Below, one piece after another: positions 13,600 through 26,399 of a stretch of 64,000 nucleotides of DNA (positions within the stretch are counted from its first letter, which is position 1; the number at the start of each line of letters is the position of its first letter). Made by a program: the position numbers and the translations under genes. Origin of the DNA: Ischnura elegans (taxonomy: Eukaryota; Arthropoda; Insecta; Odonata; Coenagrionidae); the NCBI RefSeq assembly GCF_921293095.1, contig NC_060254.1:64402069-64466068 (forward strand). The letters are read 5' to 3'. The notes beneath the pieces are model-generated. The model did no database searches and was not told where the DNA came from. It saw only the letters and a list, made by a program, of their open reading frames with translations.

Positions 13600-14210
13600 T
13601 CTCAATTTTTGGTTCCCTGGTTCCAAGTTTCCAATTCCGCTTTAACTCCTCTCACAGACGGCTCTCTTATAGTGAACCAACGCAATCTACTCCGGATGTT
13701 GTGCGCTAAAATATTGAGCAGTCACAGACACAACAAAGTCTGAAGCCTCTCCCCACCTCCAACTAAAATTATTTCTACTCTCCAATGTGCTTTAACTCCT
13801 ATAGGTGTTTTAAGTCGTCTGTAATAGCAGTCATAGACACAAAAATCTTGTAGTCCTCTCCCCACCTCCAACTAAAATTATTTCTACTCTCCAATGTGCT
13901 TTAACTCCTCCTATAGATGATTTCAGTCGTCTGTAATGGTGAAGCAACGCATCTTCAATCTATTCCGGTTGTGGCACGCTAAAATATTTAGCAATTATAA
14001 ACACAACAACCCTGTAACCCTCACCTCACTTCCAACTACAATTATTCCAAGTCTCCAATGCTGTACCTATTAACAGCTTCGGCCATTTCCCTAATGGTGT
14101 AACAACGCGTATTCAATCCATCCCCCATTTTAAACGCTAAAATATTGTGCTGTTATTAACACAACAATCCCATAAGCTTTGACTCACCTCCTCGACCTGT
14201 TATCCAATTA
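13600..14210. repeat. decayed tandem array, about 162-bp unit
   Basis: Three to four units are recognisable from recurring blocks such as CACCTCCAACTAAAATTATT (about 13752, 13861, 14020, 14181) and GCTAAAATATT (about 13706, 13977, 14137). Full spacing is about 160-162 bp; one unit is shortened to about 109 bp by an internal loss of some 53 bp. The two units around 13750-13910 are nearly identical, and the later ones are more diverged. The array is pyrimidine-rich on the given strand. An ORF of 151 codons here simply reflects the shortage of A and G. Confidence 0.75.
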
Positions 14211-14499
14211 TGATTTTTTTTCCTAGGGCCCTTACTCGTAATCTTTTTCTCACAACTTTCTCAACGACGCATCCTGGATTTGTGCTACTACTTCTGAAGT
14301 TCACGCAGCTCGCATATTCAGTTGTTAAGCATTACAAATGCATGTCCTCTTGCCGACACTGTACTAATATACACTCCCAAATCTCTGGAGCGAGTAGAGC
14401 TACTAAGCAGGAATTAAGTCTCTCACTCTATACTCGTCTCTCTTCAAGAGTTCTCGGAAACTAATTCCACTAACCTCAATCGCAGAGAGCATAAACCCG

Positions 14500-16030
14500 C
14501 TGTGAGACCAAGGGTCATGGGCTCATGAACTAGTTAGCTCAATCCTTTGCCTTGCTTCTGCCAGAAACACGAGGCTTCTCGGATAATTCTCACTCTACTT
14601 GAAAATCTCTAATGCGAATGCCAGAATAGTATATCGTAGGGAAAAACTTCTGCTTTTCGTGGAATCAAGTCTCATAAAAATTCCCCACGTTATCCACGAC
14701 GTTTTCTTACTCTGTTCCTTCCGAATTACATGCAAACAGATGGAGATTTCGGACCCAAGAATCTTTTACTATTTTGTCTCTTATTATTGACTTATTCACA
14801 CTTCACACTTGCCAATACCCATTAATGCTTAATATTTTTTTCAATACGACCCATTGAATACCAAACCCGAATTCCAAAATATACGGCGTTTAACCGAAAA
14901 TTAGAAGCATGAAAATAATCCAGTGTTATTTAAATTAAAATATAATTCAATCCACGCTTTTTATTTTTCTTTTACATTACCTATACTATTGAAAGGGATC
15001 CGTCCCAACCCTTGATCATGTGTCATTCGTTGTTTCCATCTTCACAGGCTCTCGAAATATTTCGCTGGAAATCCATTTTGATAAAATGATTTTCCGGATA
15101 TAAGACAATATTTACAGTTTTGAATTTAATATTACCTTTAACGTTTCAAAAAACCTCGTGTTGCACAAAATATATGGTTGAGGTTTGGATGAATTAATCA
15201 AATAAATGCATAATTATAATACCAGGTAGGAAAAATCGCAGTTATAAATTATAGCATCTGGTAATAATAAATAATGACCATTACAACAAAAGGAATGCCG
15301 ATTAAATTCTTTGCCACAGGAAAGTAAACAAAGCTGAGATTTCTTTAGGGATATGAAATACGTGTACCAAGTTAATCGCAGTCAGAGCTATTTTGCACAG
15401 CTTTAGCCCGTAAAGCTGTTCACTTAATGGTGTATGGGGCTCTTTCAGTGTTGAATTTAAAGGATATTAGCTTCAGAAAAAAATATAAGCATTAAAATAT
15501 TTAAGTTCATCTATACCGTGTTAGACTTTGCGTGACTCACTAAAATTCATAAATGCAAAGTTTTAAATCCCAAACAAAAATAAAGGTTAGAAATACTAGT
15601 ACTTCAGCTAATTTCCTTTGAATAGACAGGTAATTTTAAATCGAAAGTATGCTTAGGCAACCAAAAGATAAAACCACTCAGTTAATGGCAATGAATTTTA
15701 CACAACCTCAGAAAAACACTCCAAATCCTCACCTAAGGCATGGTGAATTGTTTTTAAGACTCCTCCGAACATAATTTAGAATATGGTAACCAAAACTCGT
15801 TCCTCGTCTCTTGCACTACCTCTATCAGGTGATGAAATAAACAAAACGTTGAGCAGTGAATATCAACCATCGCTATTACTGAAAATAATTTCAATTACCA
15901 CTCACACGGGCTCTCTCCGAATATACAATTTTCATTTCATCTCGGCGGATAAATAGTCTCTCCAATTATCATAAGCGTTTTGTTCAGTATGATGTCTGAA
16001 ATATTGATTTTTGATCCCCATGTAACAATA
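14500..16030. other. unannotated AT-rich stretch
   Basis: I see no gene, clear repeat or structured element here; it lies downstream of the dpr 3' UTR. Confidence 0.5.
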
Positions 16031-16039
16031 TGTTTTGGA

Positions 16040-16564
16040 TTTATTTCACTTTGGAGAGATCTGTGGCATGATTATAGTGTTAATGCATTTTGTTAATCTT
16101 TTTCCACCATAAAACATGCAGGCATTTACTCTCTAAACGATTATGTGACGACATATTGTTTGCATTTCGTTCTCACTTGAATGCTTAAATATCCATCGAA
16201 ATCCCTTTTGCCAGGAAACTCACTCTATGAACAAAAAGGAAACAATTCCAATGCGTCATTTCTCCTCTCAATGTGAGTTTTTTTTGTCCCTCAATGACAG
16301 CAACCCAAAAATAGAGAGGCTGCCGATGCAGGGAGGTATCATCATAGACATATATGTATTTACATCCTACGCTTGGCATAGCGTTCAAAATTTTCAATGT
16401 TTCGTTTTTATACGAGTTTTTGGTTCACAGGGTGACACTGCACTGGGGTACGGGTGTGGGAGATTGGTTTGGGGATTACACAAGGGGATATTTGGCGGTA
16501 GCTTTCGGATTAAGGATCGGAGGGCATTTAAGGTTTATTCTTCCTTCACTCACAGACACGTCAC
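16040..16564 (-). other. probable 3' UTR of the dpr gene
   Basis: This is the sequence directly following the dpr stop on the minus strand. Two AATAAA signals (TTTATT on the given strand) are visible: one at about 16534-16539, only about 26 bases after the stop, and one at about 16040-16045. The nearer is unusually close, so the farther is taken here as a provisional boundary. No transcript evidence is available. Confidence 0.35.
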
Positions 16565-16665
16565 TCAGGATCCGAAGAGTGCCACTATGACGCTGAGCAG
16601 GAAGGCACTGAACGGATACTCCAACCTCAGCTGCCCACCATGTTGCATTGCCGCTGGGTGCTCCC
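16565..16665 (-). CDS. dpr: Dpr-family gene, last coding exon: C-terminal tail and stop
   Basis: Minus-strand exon beginning after acceptor CCTTTTCAG. The first two bases (GG) complete the codon left open by the exon ending at 30487, giving LNG. Then follow 32 residues and a TGA: EHPAAMQHGG, a short QLRLE linker, and a 17-residue hydrophobic end, YPFSAFLLSVIVALFGS. The G-E-H-P-x-A-M-Q stretch right after VHVLN is the conserved continuation seen in many Dpr proteins. The terminal hydrophobic block with no basic cytoplasmic tail looks like a GPI-attachment signal, with the HGG region as a possible cleavage site; a short transmembrane tail is the alternative. The intron to the preceding exon is about 13.8 kb. 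A longer + strand ORF spans this exon and is a shadow. The exon presumably continues into the 3' UTR below 16565. Confidence 0.92.
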
Positions 16666-17783
16666 CTGAAAAGGTCAATGTTAAAATTGTATTAAATTCG
16701 TCTTTATTGCTGAATATTAATGGATGGAGAACACTAGTATGAAATCAATGGTTTGTAAGTTCACTTAATGGAATGGGTAATGTGACAGATTCAAATTTAA
16801 ACCTTGTTTTATTCCTCTCACTATTTATTTAAAAAAACTCTACCCGTAAGGACCTCCTCAGGTCATCATCAAAAGGCAAGTCCTCATTTCTTGATAGTGA
16901 AAATGTCGAAAATGGTTGATTGTTTTTATAAATACTGAGTGAAATACAAGAAAGTTTACTTTTGAATCTAAAACTGAAGTAAACTGTACAAATTGTTGTT
17001 AGCGAAACGATGTTTATTTAATATGAAAAAAAAAACATTTTTTTACCAGCTGAGAAGATTGAAAAAAATAACCATAAAATTCGTAGTTAAGAAAGTATTT
17101 TGAAAATCGCAAAAATTATTCATAACATTATTTAACATTTTTCTGATAATTTTGAATATTTGTGTACTTTGATGTCAGTCCCACCATTTAAAACATAAAT
17201 TGTTTTAAATATGGCTCATCGCTTAAATAAAATATTTTTTATGACTAACGCATGCATAATAGAAAAACATTTATTTAGCAAATTTAGAGTCCGTTTATAG
17301 CTTCCAGTTTTGAGTTTAATATAGCTACATTTCAATTAAGCCTAAAAAATTACGAATATTCAGACAGAGCTACAGAGATACATGACCTAGTTTATTTATT
17401 TTCAACTAAACCAGCAAATCGAAAGGTTTGAGTTAAGGGTCATATTTATGGCAGCAATTGCTCCAACATCGGCTAATAAATCTCTCATCGGTAAATGTTG
17501 AGAATCTACTGGGAATTCAAAATGAAAATTACTCATTTCAGTTGTATTTGATAAGGATTCAATATCATAGGAATTTTTTGGGAAAACGCTTCGGTTAAAA
17601 ATATTCACCAGTATGCTAAAAATAATAAGTACGACAATTTTTCAATAGAAACATTATAAGCTCACGAAGAGACCACATTTTAAAGATAATTTTATCCCAT
17701 GTAGAGTATTTGTTACTCGTAAGTTATGATATAATTTTACATGCACAATGTAAAGCTTGTACCTCATATAGATAACTTTGTGA

Positions 17784-17972
17784 AAAAAAACAAGATTTAC
17801 AAGAAATAAAAATAAATTAATTGTACCTATTCATAAAACAACCATGTACCAAAATTCATTTTATATTAATTCATGTCATGTATGGAATTCAATTCCTCAA
17901 GAGTTAAAAAATATCTCAACATTCAATTATTTCAAAAAGTCTTTCTTTTCTTTTTATTCTTATGATACCTGA
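17784..17972 (+). pseudogene. LINE ORF2 C-terminal fragment
   Basis: About 62 codons are open to a TGA at 17970-17972. The reading frame gives TRFTRNKNKLIVPIHKTT, a YQNSF block, then VWNSIPQELKNISTF and FKKSLFSF. This order, R-N-x-x-x-L...P...T...SF...WNS(L/I)P...FK..L, is the characteristic C-terminus of LINE reverse-transcriptase polyproteins. An in-frame stop lies directly upstream (17781-17783), so this is a dead remnant. The clade (Jockey, CR1 or similar) cannot be decided from this piece. Confidence 0.82.
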
Positions 17973-18214
17973 ATTATATAAGCCTCCGCAACTTGCAATT
18001 TATGGGTTTGTATATTTTTTGTGTGGTTTTTGATTTGGTTTCATGTTTTTGGAAATCTGTATAAAGGTGGTTGTTTGAGTTGGCTGGTTGAGTGTTTCAT
18101 GAATTCTTCTTTTTTTATGTTAACCTTCTCAGTCTGAGTGTTTATGATCATGTATTTATTTAGGCTCCAAAGGAAAGGATTCCTAGAGCCAATAAAGTTT
18201 ATTTATTTATTTAA
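17784..18214 (+). mobile_element. 5'-truncated non-LTR retrotransposon (LINE) 3' end
   Basis: The fragment contains the last part of a LINE reverse-transcriptase ORF (17784-17972), then a 3' UTR of about 240 bp. It ends in a short repeat of TTTA units at about 18199-18213, preceded by an AATAAA. Short simple-repeat tails are typical of several insect LINE clades. It lies in the dpr intron in antisense orientation. It is truncated upstream, which is usual for LINE insertions. Confidence 0.8.
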
Positions 18215-18727
18215 AGCTCTGGAGGTTGGCAGAGGTCAAAATTTGAGGTCATAAGGCTAAGTCATACACGTTGGAGACTGTTTCATCCTGATCGTCCTTG
18301 GCCTAATCCTCGAATGTCCCCGCAGCGTAGTTGGCAGCGGTTTAAATCGTATTTGGCAACGACTCACATTAGCCTCAAGGGCTGGTAGTGTGTATTCTGG
18401 CTGCGTTAGCAGTTTCTGTGGATTTCAAAGTTATTTGGGTGACGAACATCATACTCTAGCAAGCATTGTACGCTCCGTTTTACACCGCTTCCGTTGCTTT
18501 GTGGTAAAGAACGCTAAAGGCACCGAAGGAGAACAAGTAGTCTTTTGTGTGTCGCAAGGCTTCTTTCCAACTTTGGTTGACATACTCCTTCCGAATTCAT
18601 GTCTATTATGCCCATTCCTAAAAATGAGACGGCCATCCTATGTTCTGTATATATGTACATGTTTATCTCTGTACATAATTTATTTAAAGGTTAGCGGAAA
18701 TAAATTCAAACGAAATCTATTTATTAT

Positions 18728-18908
18728 AAATATTTCTCGGGTTTCTATCTGAGTGAGAATTTTTTGGCCTAACGTTTCGACGGATCACTCTTCCATCGTC
18801 CTCAGAGAATTAATGATCATGGATGATTCTCTGAGGACGATGGAAGTGTGTTCCGTCGAAACGTTAGGCCAAAAAATTCTCACTCGGCTAGAAATCCGAG
18901 AAATATTT
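18728..18908. repeat. foldback element, 83-bp arms, 15-bp spacer
   Basis: Positions 18728-18810 are nearly the exact reverse complement of 18826-18908, with mismatches only scattered through the arms. The arm contains CTGAGGACGATGG and CGTCGAAACGTTAGGCC, a motif combination resembling the conserved tails of Penelope-like elements and related arthropod repeats. As RNA it would form a long hairpin in the dpr intron. No coding content was found. Confidence 0.85.
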
Positions 18909-19909
18909 ATAAGAAATATTCGCCGTGAAAAAACAAGATCATATGAAATCTATATATTTTTTATTATAATCACATTTCCCTTCTTCCCCGCTGTAGATAA
19001 TCGGCATAAGCCATACATGGAGAACGCTTATTTCTAATAGATAATGAGGAATGTTAAAAAAATGAGAAAATCCTCTTTCCGTCCAACCATTAAGGTAAAT
19101 TAATGTTAAACTCACATTTCTCCAAGTTTGCATAATGTTATATTCACATAGAAGGCATTATTGGTGAATATTAAACACCAAAAATCAATGAAAAAGGTAT
19201 CTTAGCTGACAACGATCATGTACACCTGCCAAAAATAATTATAGTGAAGTAGACATTTTATCAAGGATATTACATTCAAATACTTCTAATTACATTTCAT
19301 TGTAATGGCCGGCGGATGCAATTCTAATGAAAGACACCATCCTATTTTATAAATAGATTTTCAACCAAAAAACTGAATTAAAAGATGAATTCATTTAAGT
19401 CTATTTCATTAAAAACTTCAGTGTAAAACTAAAGATAAAGAATAATTAGGCTTAAAATATTTGTTTAGTCTTATTTTGCTTTCACGACAATTGAAATTAA
19501 TCAAATTTTCATTAGCAAACATGAAAGGCATATACTGGACATGCGCATATATGAGAGTTCATCAAGTTAATTAAGTTATCTAGAATAAATTCTTACCATT
19601 ATATTGCATTGATTTTTTCCTATATATTTCGGCGATAATTTCAGTAACGCATTTCCATTGGATAATGCCAGAAGTGTTATATTCAATGCTTTGTTCAAAT
19701 TGATTGAGGAAATTATTTCTTGTGCATAAAATGTAACTGATCGATGGTACGAAATTACTGCATGAACTAGTCAGGGAAATGCAAATTTTTTGCTCATAAA
19801 CACGCATTTTCATGAAGATTTTACGCAACATACTTTTAAATGCATACGTCAAACTCCTTTATACCCAGAATCCAATGGTAATAGACATATTATTGTGAAA
19901 TGGCTAAGG

Positions 19910-19985
19910 AATGTAACTTTTAAATTCCAATTATAATATATGTTTTAGTAATGTAACTTTTAAATTTCATATATAATATATTAAC
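19910..19985. repeat. short tandem duplication, 40-bp period
   Basis: AATGTAACTTTTAAATTCCA at about 19911 is repeated at about 19950 with two changes, followed in both by TATAATATAT. Confidence 0.8.
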
Positions 19986-22034
19986 TATTTAGATGGATTT
20001 CGACAAGTAAATTGATTATTACGTGCAAAAATGAATGTACGATAACTAACTGGAAGACCAAATTAGTGGCGTAATTAAAGTTCAAGTGGAATTTTCATTT
20101 TCAACACTAACGTTGCGCGCCACAACAGTTTCACTTAAGACACTTTGGTGGAAAAGTAAATATAGTGTTTTCCAGAGCTCAATTAGCATGGAGTTAAACT
20201 TTGCTAATTGCTAATATATAATCGGAAATTTTTGAGCCACCTAAAATGCTGAATCTAAGGTAAAACTCGCAGAATTAAAAATTATCTGACTTCGCATCCG
20301 TCTGATCATAACTATTATGGATCTCTCATACCCAGACGTGCGCTCTCCCTCAAGTTTTGGGAGCAAAATGCTGATAGGACGGATTAATTTCCATGTGCCT
20401 TGCGACTTCAGTTCTACCAGAGAATTGCTAATGGTGAGCCGTACCATTTTCATTCAACCCCTTGCTTTTCCCCGTCATCCTCTTGCCACCTCTACGGCTC
20501 CATCCATTCCTCGCGCTCTCCCAATAGATTCTCCTCTGAGCCTTTGGGTTCCCAGGAGACCGACGCGTTCCAATGTAAATTCAATGTATCACCTATTGAA
20601 AGCCCTCCATCCCACTCTCTACACTACCACTCACGTCTCTCGATTCCTCTACCTCATTTAACCCTCTAACTATTCTTCTTCACACTTTGAGAATATTCGT
20701 GGATGGAGAACACTAATATATACTGTACAAATTTAAGTAAGCAAAACGATGAATTAAGAACTTTTCTTACTTATACTTCAACTACCTTTTCACGGCCATT
20801 ATTATGACTCGCTGAACTTATGCAAAAATTTTTGTTGACGAAGTTTTTTATGTTCCAAAAAATCTACACTCGAACAATATACAATTCTAGGCCAGACACT
20901 TGAGAAAAATGCTCTAAATGAGTCAAGTATATGATAATGTTAATGTTGATAATGTTGAATAATAAATGTATAATTTTGATGGAAGCTTCCACATAGAGGT
21001 ACGTTAGGTACGGTTGGGTTTTCGTCTTCCGCCTCGATTCATCTTCGTGACGACAGTTTCACTGCGGGTGTCTTCGGGTTTGAAGTGTCGGATGCAAGTA
21101 TAAACTGTTTCAAAGCGCGAGCAATTTCCCCTCCGATGCCTCATTCTTCACATGATTCTTTTGCCATCTAATCCGAAAAGCTTCTTCATCGTTTCCCGCC
21201 ATTCTTTGTATATCCGGCGTCGGCTTTGACGATCTTCATATCGTTATAAACTGCAAGCGAGAGAACTTTGGCCACGCACAGCTAACTGGTCCACATGATT
21301 TCGATATCGTGGGGAGACTTTCACCTCGTTCCAGCAACTGAACTTGGACCAGGTCTTAACCATTGTATCCTTCTCTCTGGCATCGAAACTCGAGACCCCT
21401 AAGTTTTCTCTAGTCCATCTATTTGGCCTCAGCATTACAAAGACGATAATACCACTGTGAACGGAGAAGACAAAGTAGGCATATTTTGTGGGATAGGATA
21501 TGAAAGGCGTGGGTGAAAGTGCTTTCCGGACTTTCACATCCTTGAAATATCCATTTTCCTGAATAACTTGAATTTCTACGGCTATTGTATGCCAAGAAGG
21601 TTCCTCGAAATCATTAGTATCAGCTGAGAACCAAGAAAATCTTTTTTTGGGTAAAATATGAGGAAAAAAACGAAAAAAAAATGAAGGCACAATAATTTTA
21701 TAATTCACGCATCGATAGGCAAGGAAGTTAGTATCTTAAAATTTACGACGTTTGCAAAGGTTTACAAACAACTTTTGTGAATATTTTAAAACAAATAACT
21801 GTTCAGCAATGGTTTTAAACGAGGGAATATTAGGAAAGATAAAAATAACCAATCAAGTCACGTCATATCTGAATCAGGGTCATATTTATCATGCCGCATA
21901 ATCAATTAAAGTATTAGATATTATTCATTACAATTTTTATTTCTACACACTAATGTTAGGAGAAAAATATTTTAGATTAACAAAAGAAGATCAGATTCTT
22001 CAATCATACCGCTGCTTCCACCTCTTTTCAATGC

Positions 22035-23720
22035 ATATTCTGGCCTTGATCACCAAAACCTTTCCTGACGTACGTTCCTCCAGACATTTGGCAGTGAATA
22101 ATCACCTCGCGAAAGAAAGAAGTAGGACAGCTATTTAATTGTAAACATCGCACCACCATTTCGGTTTAACATAATCATAAGGCATATGAATCATAGAATA
22201 TTTCTCGAGGTTCTCATCGTCAATTATCCTATCAAACATCTTCTCGCACTCTAATGCCATCCTATTACAAAGAAAAACAGTGGTAAAGTATGATAATTTG
22301 GTATTGATACATATGCGGAGGCTCAGGAGAGGAGGAACCGAAGTCTTTTGTTGGAATTTGTTGGCCTGGTTTACTATCTGTCCGCCAGATTCTTCCTTAT
22401 TTTTTAGGCCAAAATGAGTTATCAAACTGCAGTTCTAATTATGATAGTCAAACGTGTATTACGGAATAAATAGGAACTGTCTTAAATTGTCTTATTTTAT
22501 GGAAAAATACTTAGATAATCGCTACATTTTAAAAGGATTCTTTGGGAAAAATTTACTCTTAGGCTTATTGAATATATTACGTTTATATGTTTTTACTTTT
22601 TTGTTTTGTTTTAATATATAATGTTTTTGTTTTAATTACAAGTTGAGTTAAAAGTGTAAATTAACTTATTAATATAAGTTATTTTTATAAGCTATTTTTG
22701 GAGAAGAATATTTTGATTACATATGAGGAAACCTAATCAAACAACCAAAATGAATTTGCGGAGCCAGATAATCTAAGATTGGTATGAGGACGAAGTTTTT
22801 AGTTGAGTAAATTATGGCTAACCACTGAGACGTACTGATAAGGCAAGGGAGGACCAAAACACCAGGCTTAGTAAGGAACGTGCGCTATTTTGAGAGGATC
22901 CGTCGGAATAATTACAGGTGAACAATAGGAGGCATGAGGTACCTGCTGATGTAACCGCGCCTCCCAGTGAGAATACATTTTACCTTCACCACTCTGCCGC
23001 GACTGTTAAGTCGCCGTCCTACGCCACACCATTTTGAAGTCCTTTAACTGGCTTGCTCGCTTGTGACGTATACACCCACCCACATCACCCAACATCCGTG
23101 CTTAAATGGCGCACCCTTAGGAAGAGAAATAAAACACCCCTCTCCGTAGGAGGAGAAAGGTAGTGCCTGCTGGGATTGAAGGGAAAGCCAAGAGAGGGTA
23201 GAAAAAGGCACTGTTAAAAACGATATACGACGTATCCACCTGCTAGGAAGCAGGGTTTTTAAAGGGTAAGGTACGTGCGCGCTACAGGGAGAGATGGCGT
23301 GATAGCCTTAACTAACGAGCCAGCGAGGTTTAATAGTTTTCACCCCGGCCCGCCAAGCGATCTTGGAGTCTTGATAGAGTTTTGTTGGGAGGGCCTTACC
23401 TTAGAACCCAACCTTCCTATCTCAGACACCTCCTTCCTATTCAGATTCAGGTATTCAATTCAGCGCCGAAACCGTCCCTGAAGTTCGTTCACTCTGGTAC
23501 CAAGCAGTAACTCATCGTCTCGTGGAAGAAAAGCGATGGATAGCTATTAAAATATAAACATCGCGCCAATATATTGGTTCTAATCCATAAAAATACGAGT
23601 TATAGAGCATGTCTCGTGGTTTTCATGTTTAAAACTAATAAACCATAATGTATTTTTCATCACCGTCTGAAGAATACTCGCATTAAAAGAGAAAGAGTTG
23701 CTATCAATGCATAAGCAAAG
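22035..23720. repeat. diverged direct duplication, about 1.42 kb apart
   Basis: About 22035-22340 and 23455-23720 align colinearly, through blocks such as AAACCTTTCCTGACGTACGT against GAAACCGTCCCTGAAGTTCG, then AAACATCGC(A/G)CCA. Divergence is high, so the duplication is old. The intervening 22950-23400 is GC-richer and not recognised. Confidence 0.5.
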
Positions 23721-24019
23721 CAAAATCCGCATTATTTGCAATGATTTATATTTTCAGCCCAATAAGTTTATGGCAAGTCACATTTTCCTTGATATCCGTC
23801 AGTCCATTATAATTTTGTATTTTCATTTATGAGTTACGAGGTATGGGTTGCATTGATAGGAATTTAGTATTCAGTGAAATAAACTTAAATATCATAGGGT
23901 TTATAGAGAGATTGCTTAGAATACAGAGAGATTGCTTGGGAAGGTCAAACATTTGCTTGCACATTGCTTGGGGAGGTATGCACGCATAGATAGGGAAGGG
24001 TAAAAAATTTATGTAAATT

Positions 24020-24620
24020 TAAATAGAGCATCTTATATTCAAATAGCAACCCTCAATAGACTGAAATATAATGTAAAATCACAGTGAAATACTGGTAGCG
24101 GTTTTACTATCAACGTCCTTCATTTATTTTCGAGAATTTTATAGCTGAATATGATAAATGGTGAAATGATTGCGCGTAAGATGAAAAAATCAAACTTTAG
24201 TTCCAGAGTTATTTCATCTCTAATCTATCACACGCAACAACGTGCGAGAGGGACAGCTGTTGAGTTTCAGTTTGGAGTTTCAATAAGCACTAAACGAAGT
24301 CAAAAAGTTTTCGCGCACGTAAATACGGAAGGATGAATAAGTTAAGTATATTCATTTAAGTAGGGTATCTAATATTCACATAATAATCTTCAATGTGCTG
24401 CAATAGAATGTGAAATGAAAATTTAATACCGGTTTTACAATCACCGCACTTAATTATTTTTGGGGCGGATTTAAAAACAATATGATAAATAGTGAAATGA
24501 TTGAGGGTAAGAGAGAAAAGTTCGGTTCCAGTGTTTTCTTAATCTCTGACATTTCTATCGCACGCAAGAACACTATAGGGACAGCTCTTGAGTTTCAGTT
24601 TGGAGTTTCAATATTTGAAG
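24020..24620. repeat. direct duplication pair, about 335 bp apart
   Basis: Copy 1 (about 24020-24345) and copy 2 (about 24357-24620) share ATGATAAATGGTGAAATGAT and TGAGTTTCAGTTTGGAGTTT, among other blocks. The small ORFs in both start at the same shared ATG and diverge by frameshift, so they are not genes. Confidence 0.75.
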
Positions 24621-24892
24621 TCAACACATCGATGATGGCTAGACAGCAGTTAGCATACACGTCTAGTGTGCTGAAAACTCAGATGCGAGAAATATCAAAG
24701 AGCGAACCGTCAGAGGCCACTGGGAAATGTGACTCCTCACCATTCCTTTCCCTTCGCAACCCTTTCGACTAAGAGAGAGAAATTTCGGCGAGCGATAAGG
24801 GTCTCGGCTGTGGCTGGCATTCTTGCGGCTACGGCATTGTGTGCCGATGGCGGAGCCCCAGATCCACATCACCCTGTGGGGCGCGCGGAAGA

Positions 24893-25430
24893 TTTGTTAT
24901 TCCGTTTGTTTGTTCACAGCTCAAGGCGTTAATTTTCACAAGGAATGAGAGAAATTCATTTTATTTTATAAATGACACCTACGACATGGATGCAAAAAAG
25001 TTTTTAAATATCCGTAAAATTTAAAATTATACAAACAAGAAATATTATGTAAAAAATTAAACAGCGGAATTATATTTGTTTTAAATTTTTGGAATTTCTC
25101 CAACTTAAGAGTTTGCGATTATTTTGTTATCATTTAGGGCACACATATTTTTTATTCGGTTCGTTTGTGCTGAGTTCGAGGCGTTAAGCTACACAAGGAA
25201 TCTGAGAGATATTCATATTGTCATAAATGAGAGCGGAGTCATAAATCCACGGAATTCATGCAAAAAATTTATGGAAATATATGAAGCAAATATTTTAAAA
25301 TATGTGTAAAAATTGGTGTCACATTTGAACGGAAAATGATGTAAAATTATTCTTACAAAACAACTTTAGTAAAGAAAATGAAAGAGTTGAACTGAATTTG
25401 TCTAAATATTTTTCAAATTTATCTAACTTT
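24893..25430. repeat. direct duplication pair, about 257 bp apart
   Basis: Two copies (about 24893-25110 and 25146-25430) share a TTATTC(C/G)G(T)T start, AAGGCGTTAA or GAGGCGTTAA, ACAAGGAAT and a TTTGGAATTT-like end. This pair directly follows the pair at 24020-24620. Confidence 0.65.
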
Positions 25431-25452
25431 AATCATGCTGCCAAGTGGAATT

Positions 25453-25510
25453 TATAACTGACACGCATAATTTTGATTATTTTGATATAACTGACACGCA
25501 TAATTTTTGA
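25453..25510. repeat. short tandem pair, 34-bp period
   Basis: ATAACTGACACGCATAATTT occurs at 25453 and again at 25487 in the same orientation. Confidence 0.85.
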
Positions 25511-26399
25511 GGCACGAGTTTAAATTACGAATACATTATAGGCTTGCTACTTCACGCATTTGTCTGAATGTGACTATATTTATTGAAATACACAGAGAAC
25601 ATTCTCCAATACAGCTGGGTAATTAATACTAGGAGGATATTATGCTTCCCTTTCATGGTGTGTTCCTTTGAAAATGATAAGTAACTTATAATCGGTGATG
25701 AGTTGCTAGTGACAGAGACAAAATTAATCGTTACTATTTATAGGCCATTCAACATAATTAAGTGATTTCATTCTCCGATGAGTATGGTGATTTTAAAACA
25801 ACGCTATCCATCAAACACAATTGATTTTCTTGATTTTCCTTCATCTACCTCCTGACAGCTTAATACTGATTTATAATGGCAATTCTTAACTACGCCGAGG
25901 CACTTATGTGGAAACTAGGGATACTAGAAAAGAGAACGGAGTTAAATCCTCTGGTAAAGTTATACATCCATTAGTATTAAGCAATGAAATATATTTTTAA
26001 TTTTTGCAACATTATTGCATATCATTCCATAAATTTTTCATTGGATTTGTCGTAGGTACTGGCTTGTCACCTATAATGTATTTAAACTAAATAAATCTAA
26101 GCGGTATCCGCACTATCGCAATTACGGGACTTTTTCTACTACAGTACACAATTATCTCTATTCTTATGATGATAATGTGAAAGATGCCTATCAATAAAAG
26201 CCATAAGGTACTGTAATTTCCACAAAGAGTCCATCTGAATTATATTCTCAATCTAAATCTTCATGCTAAAGATAAGACCATCTTTTATTATCCTCGGGCA
26301 ACCCATTGTGAAAGCTTCCAAAACATCTGCATCCCTACTTGGTATTCAATATCACATCTGGCTCGCCGGTGCTTATACTCGCAATCTTCATTTGCCGTC

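Noticed and set aside
13752..14190. CRISPR-like array
   Set aside because: The repeats are long (about 162 bp), drifted and without regular unique spacers, in a eukaryotic context.
16227..16742. 171-codon plus-strand ORF
   Set aside because: It is antisense to the dpr last exon, whose minus-strand frame is convincingly Dpr.
21244..21708. 154-codon minus-strand ORF with more normal amino-acid composition
   Set aside because: No family is recognised and no splice context is clear. A decayed gene fragment is possible; a protein search would decide.
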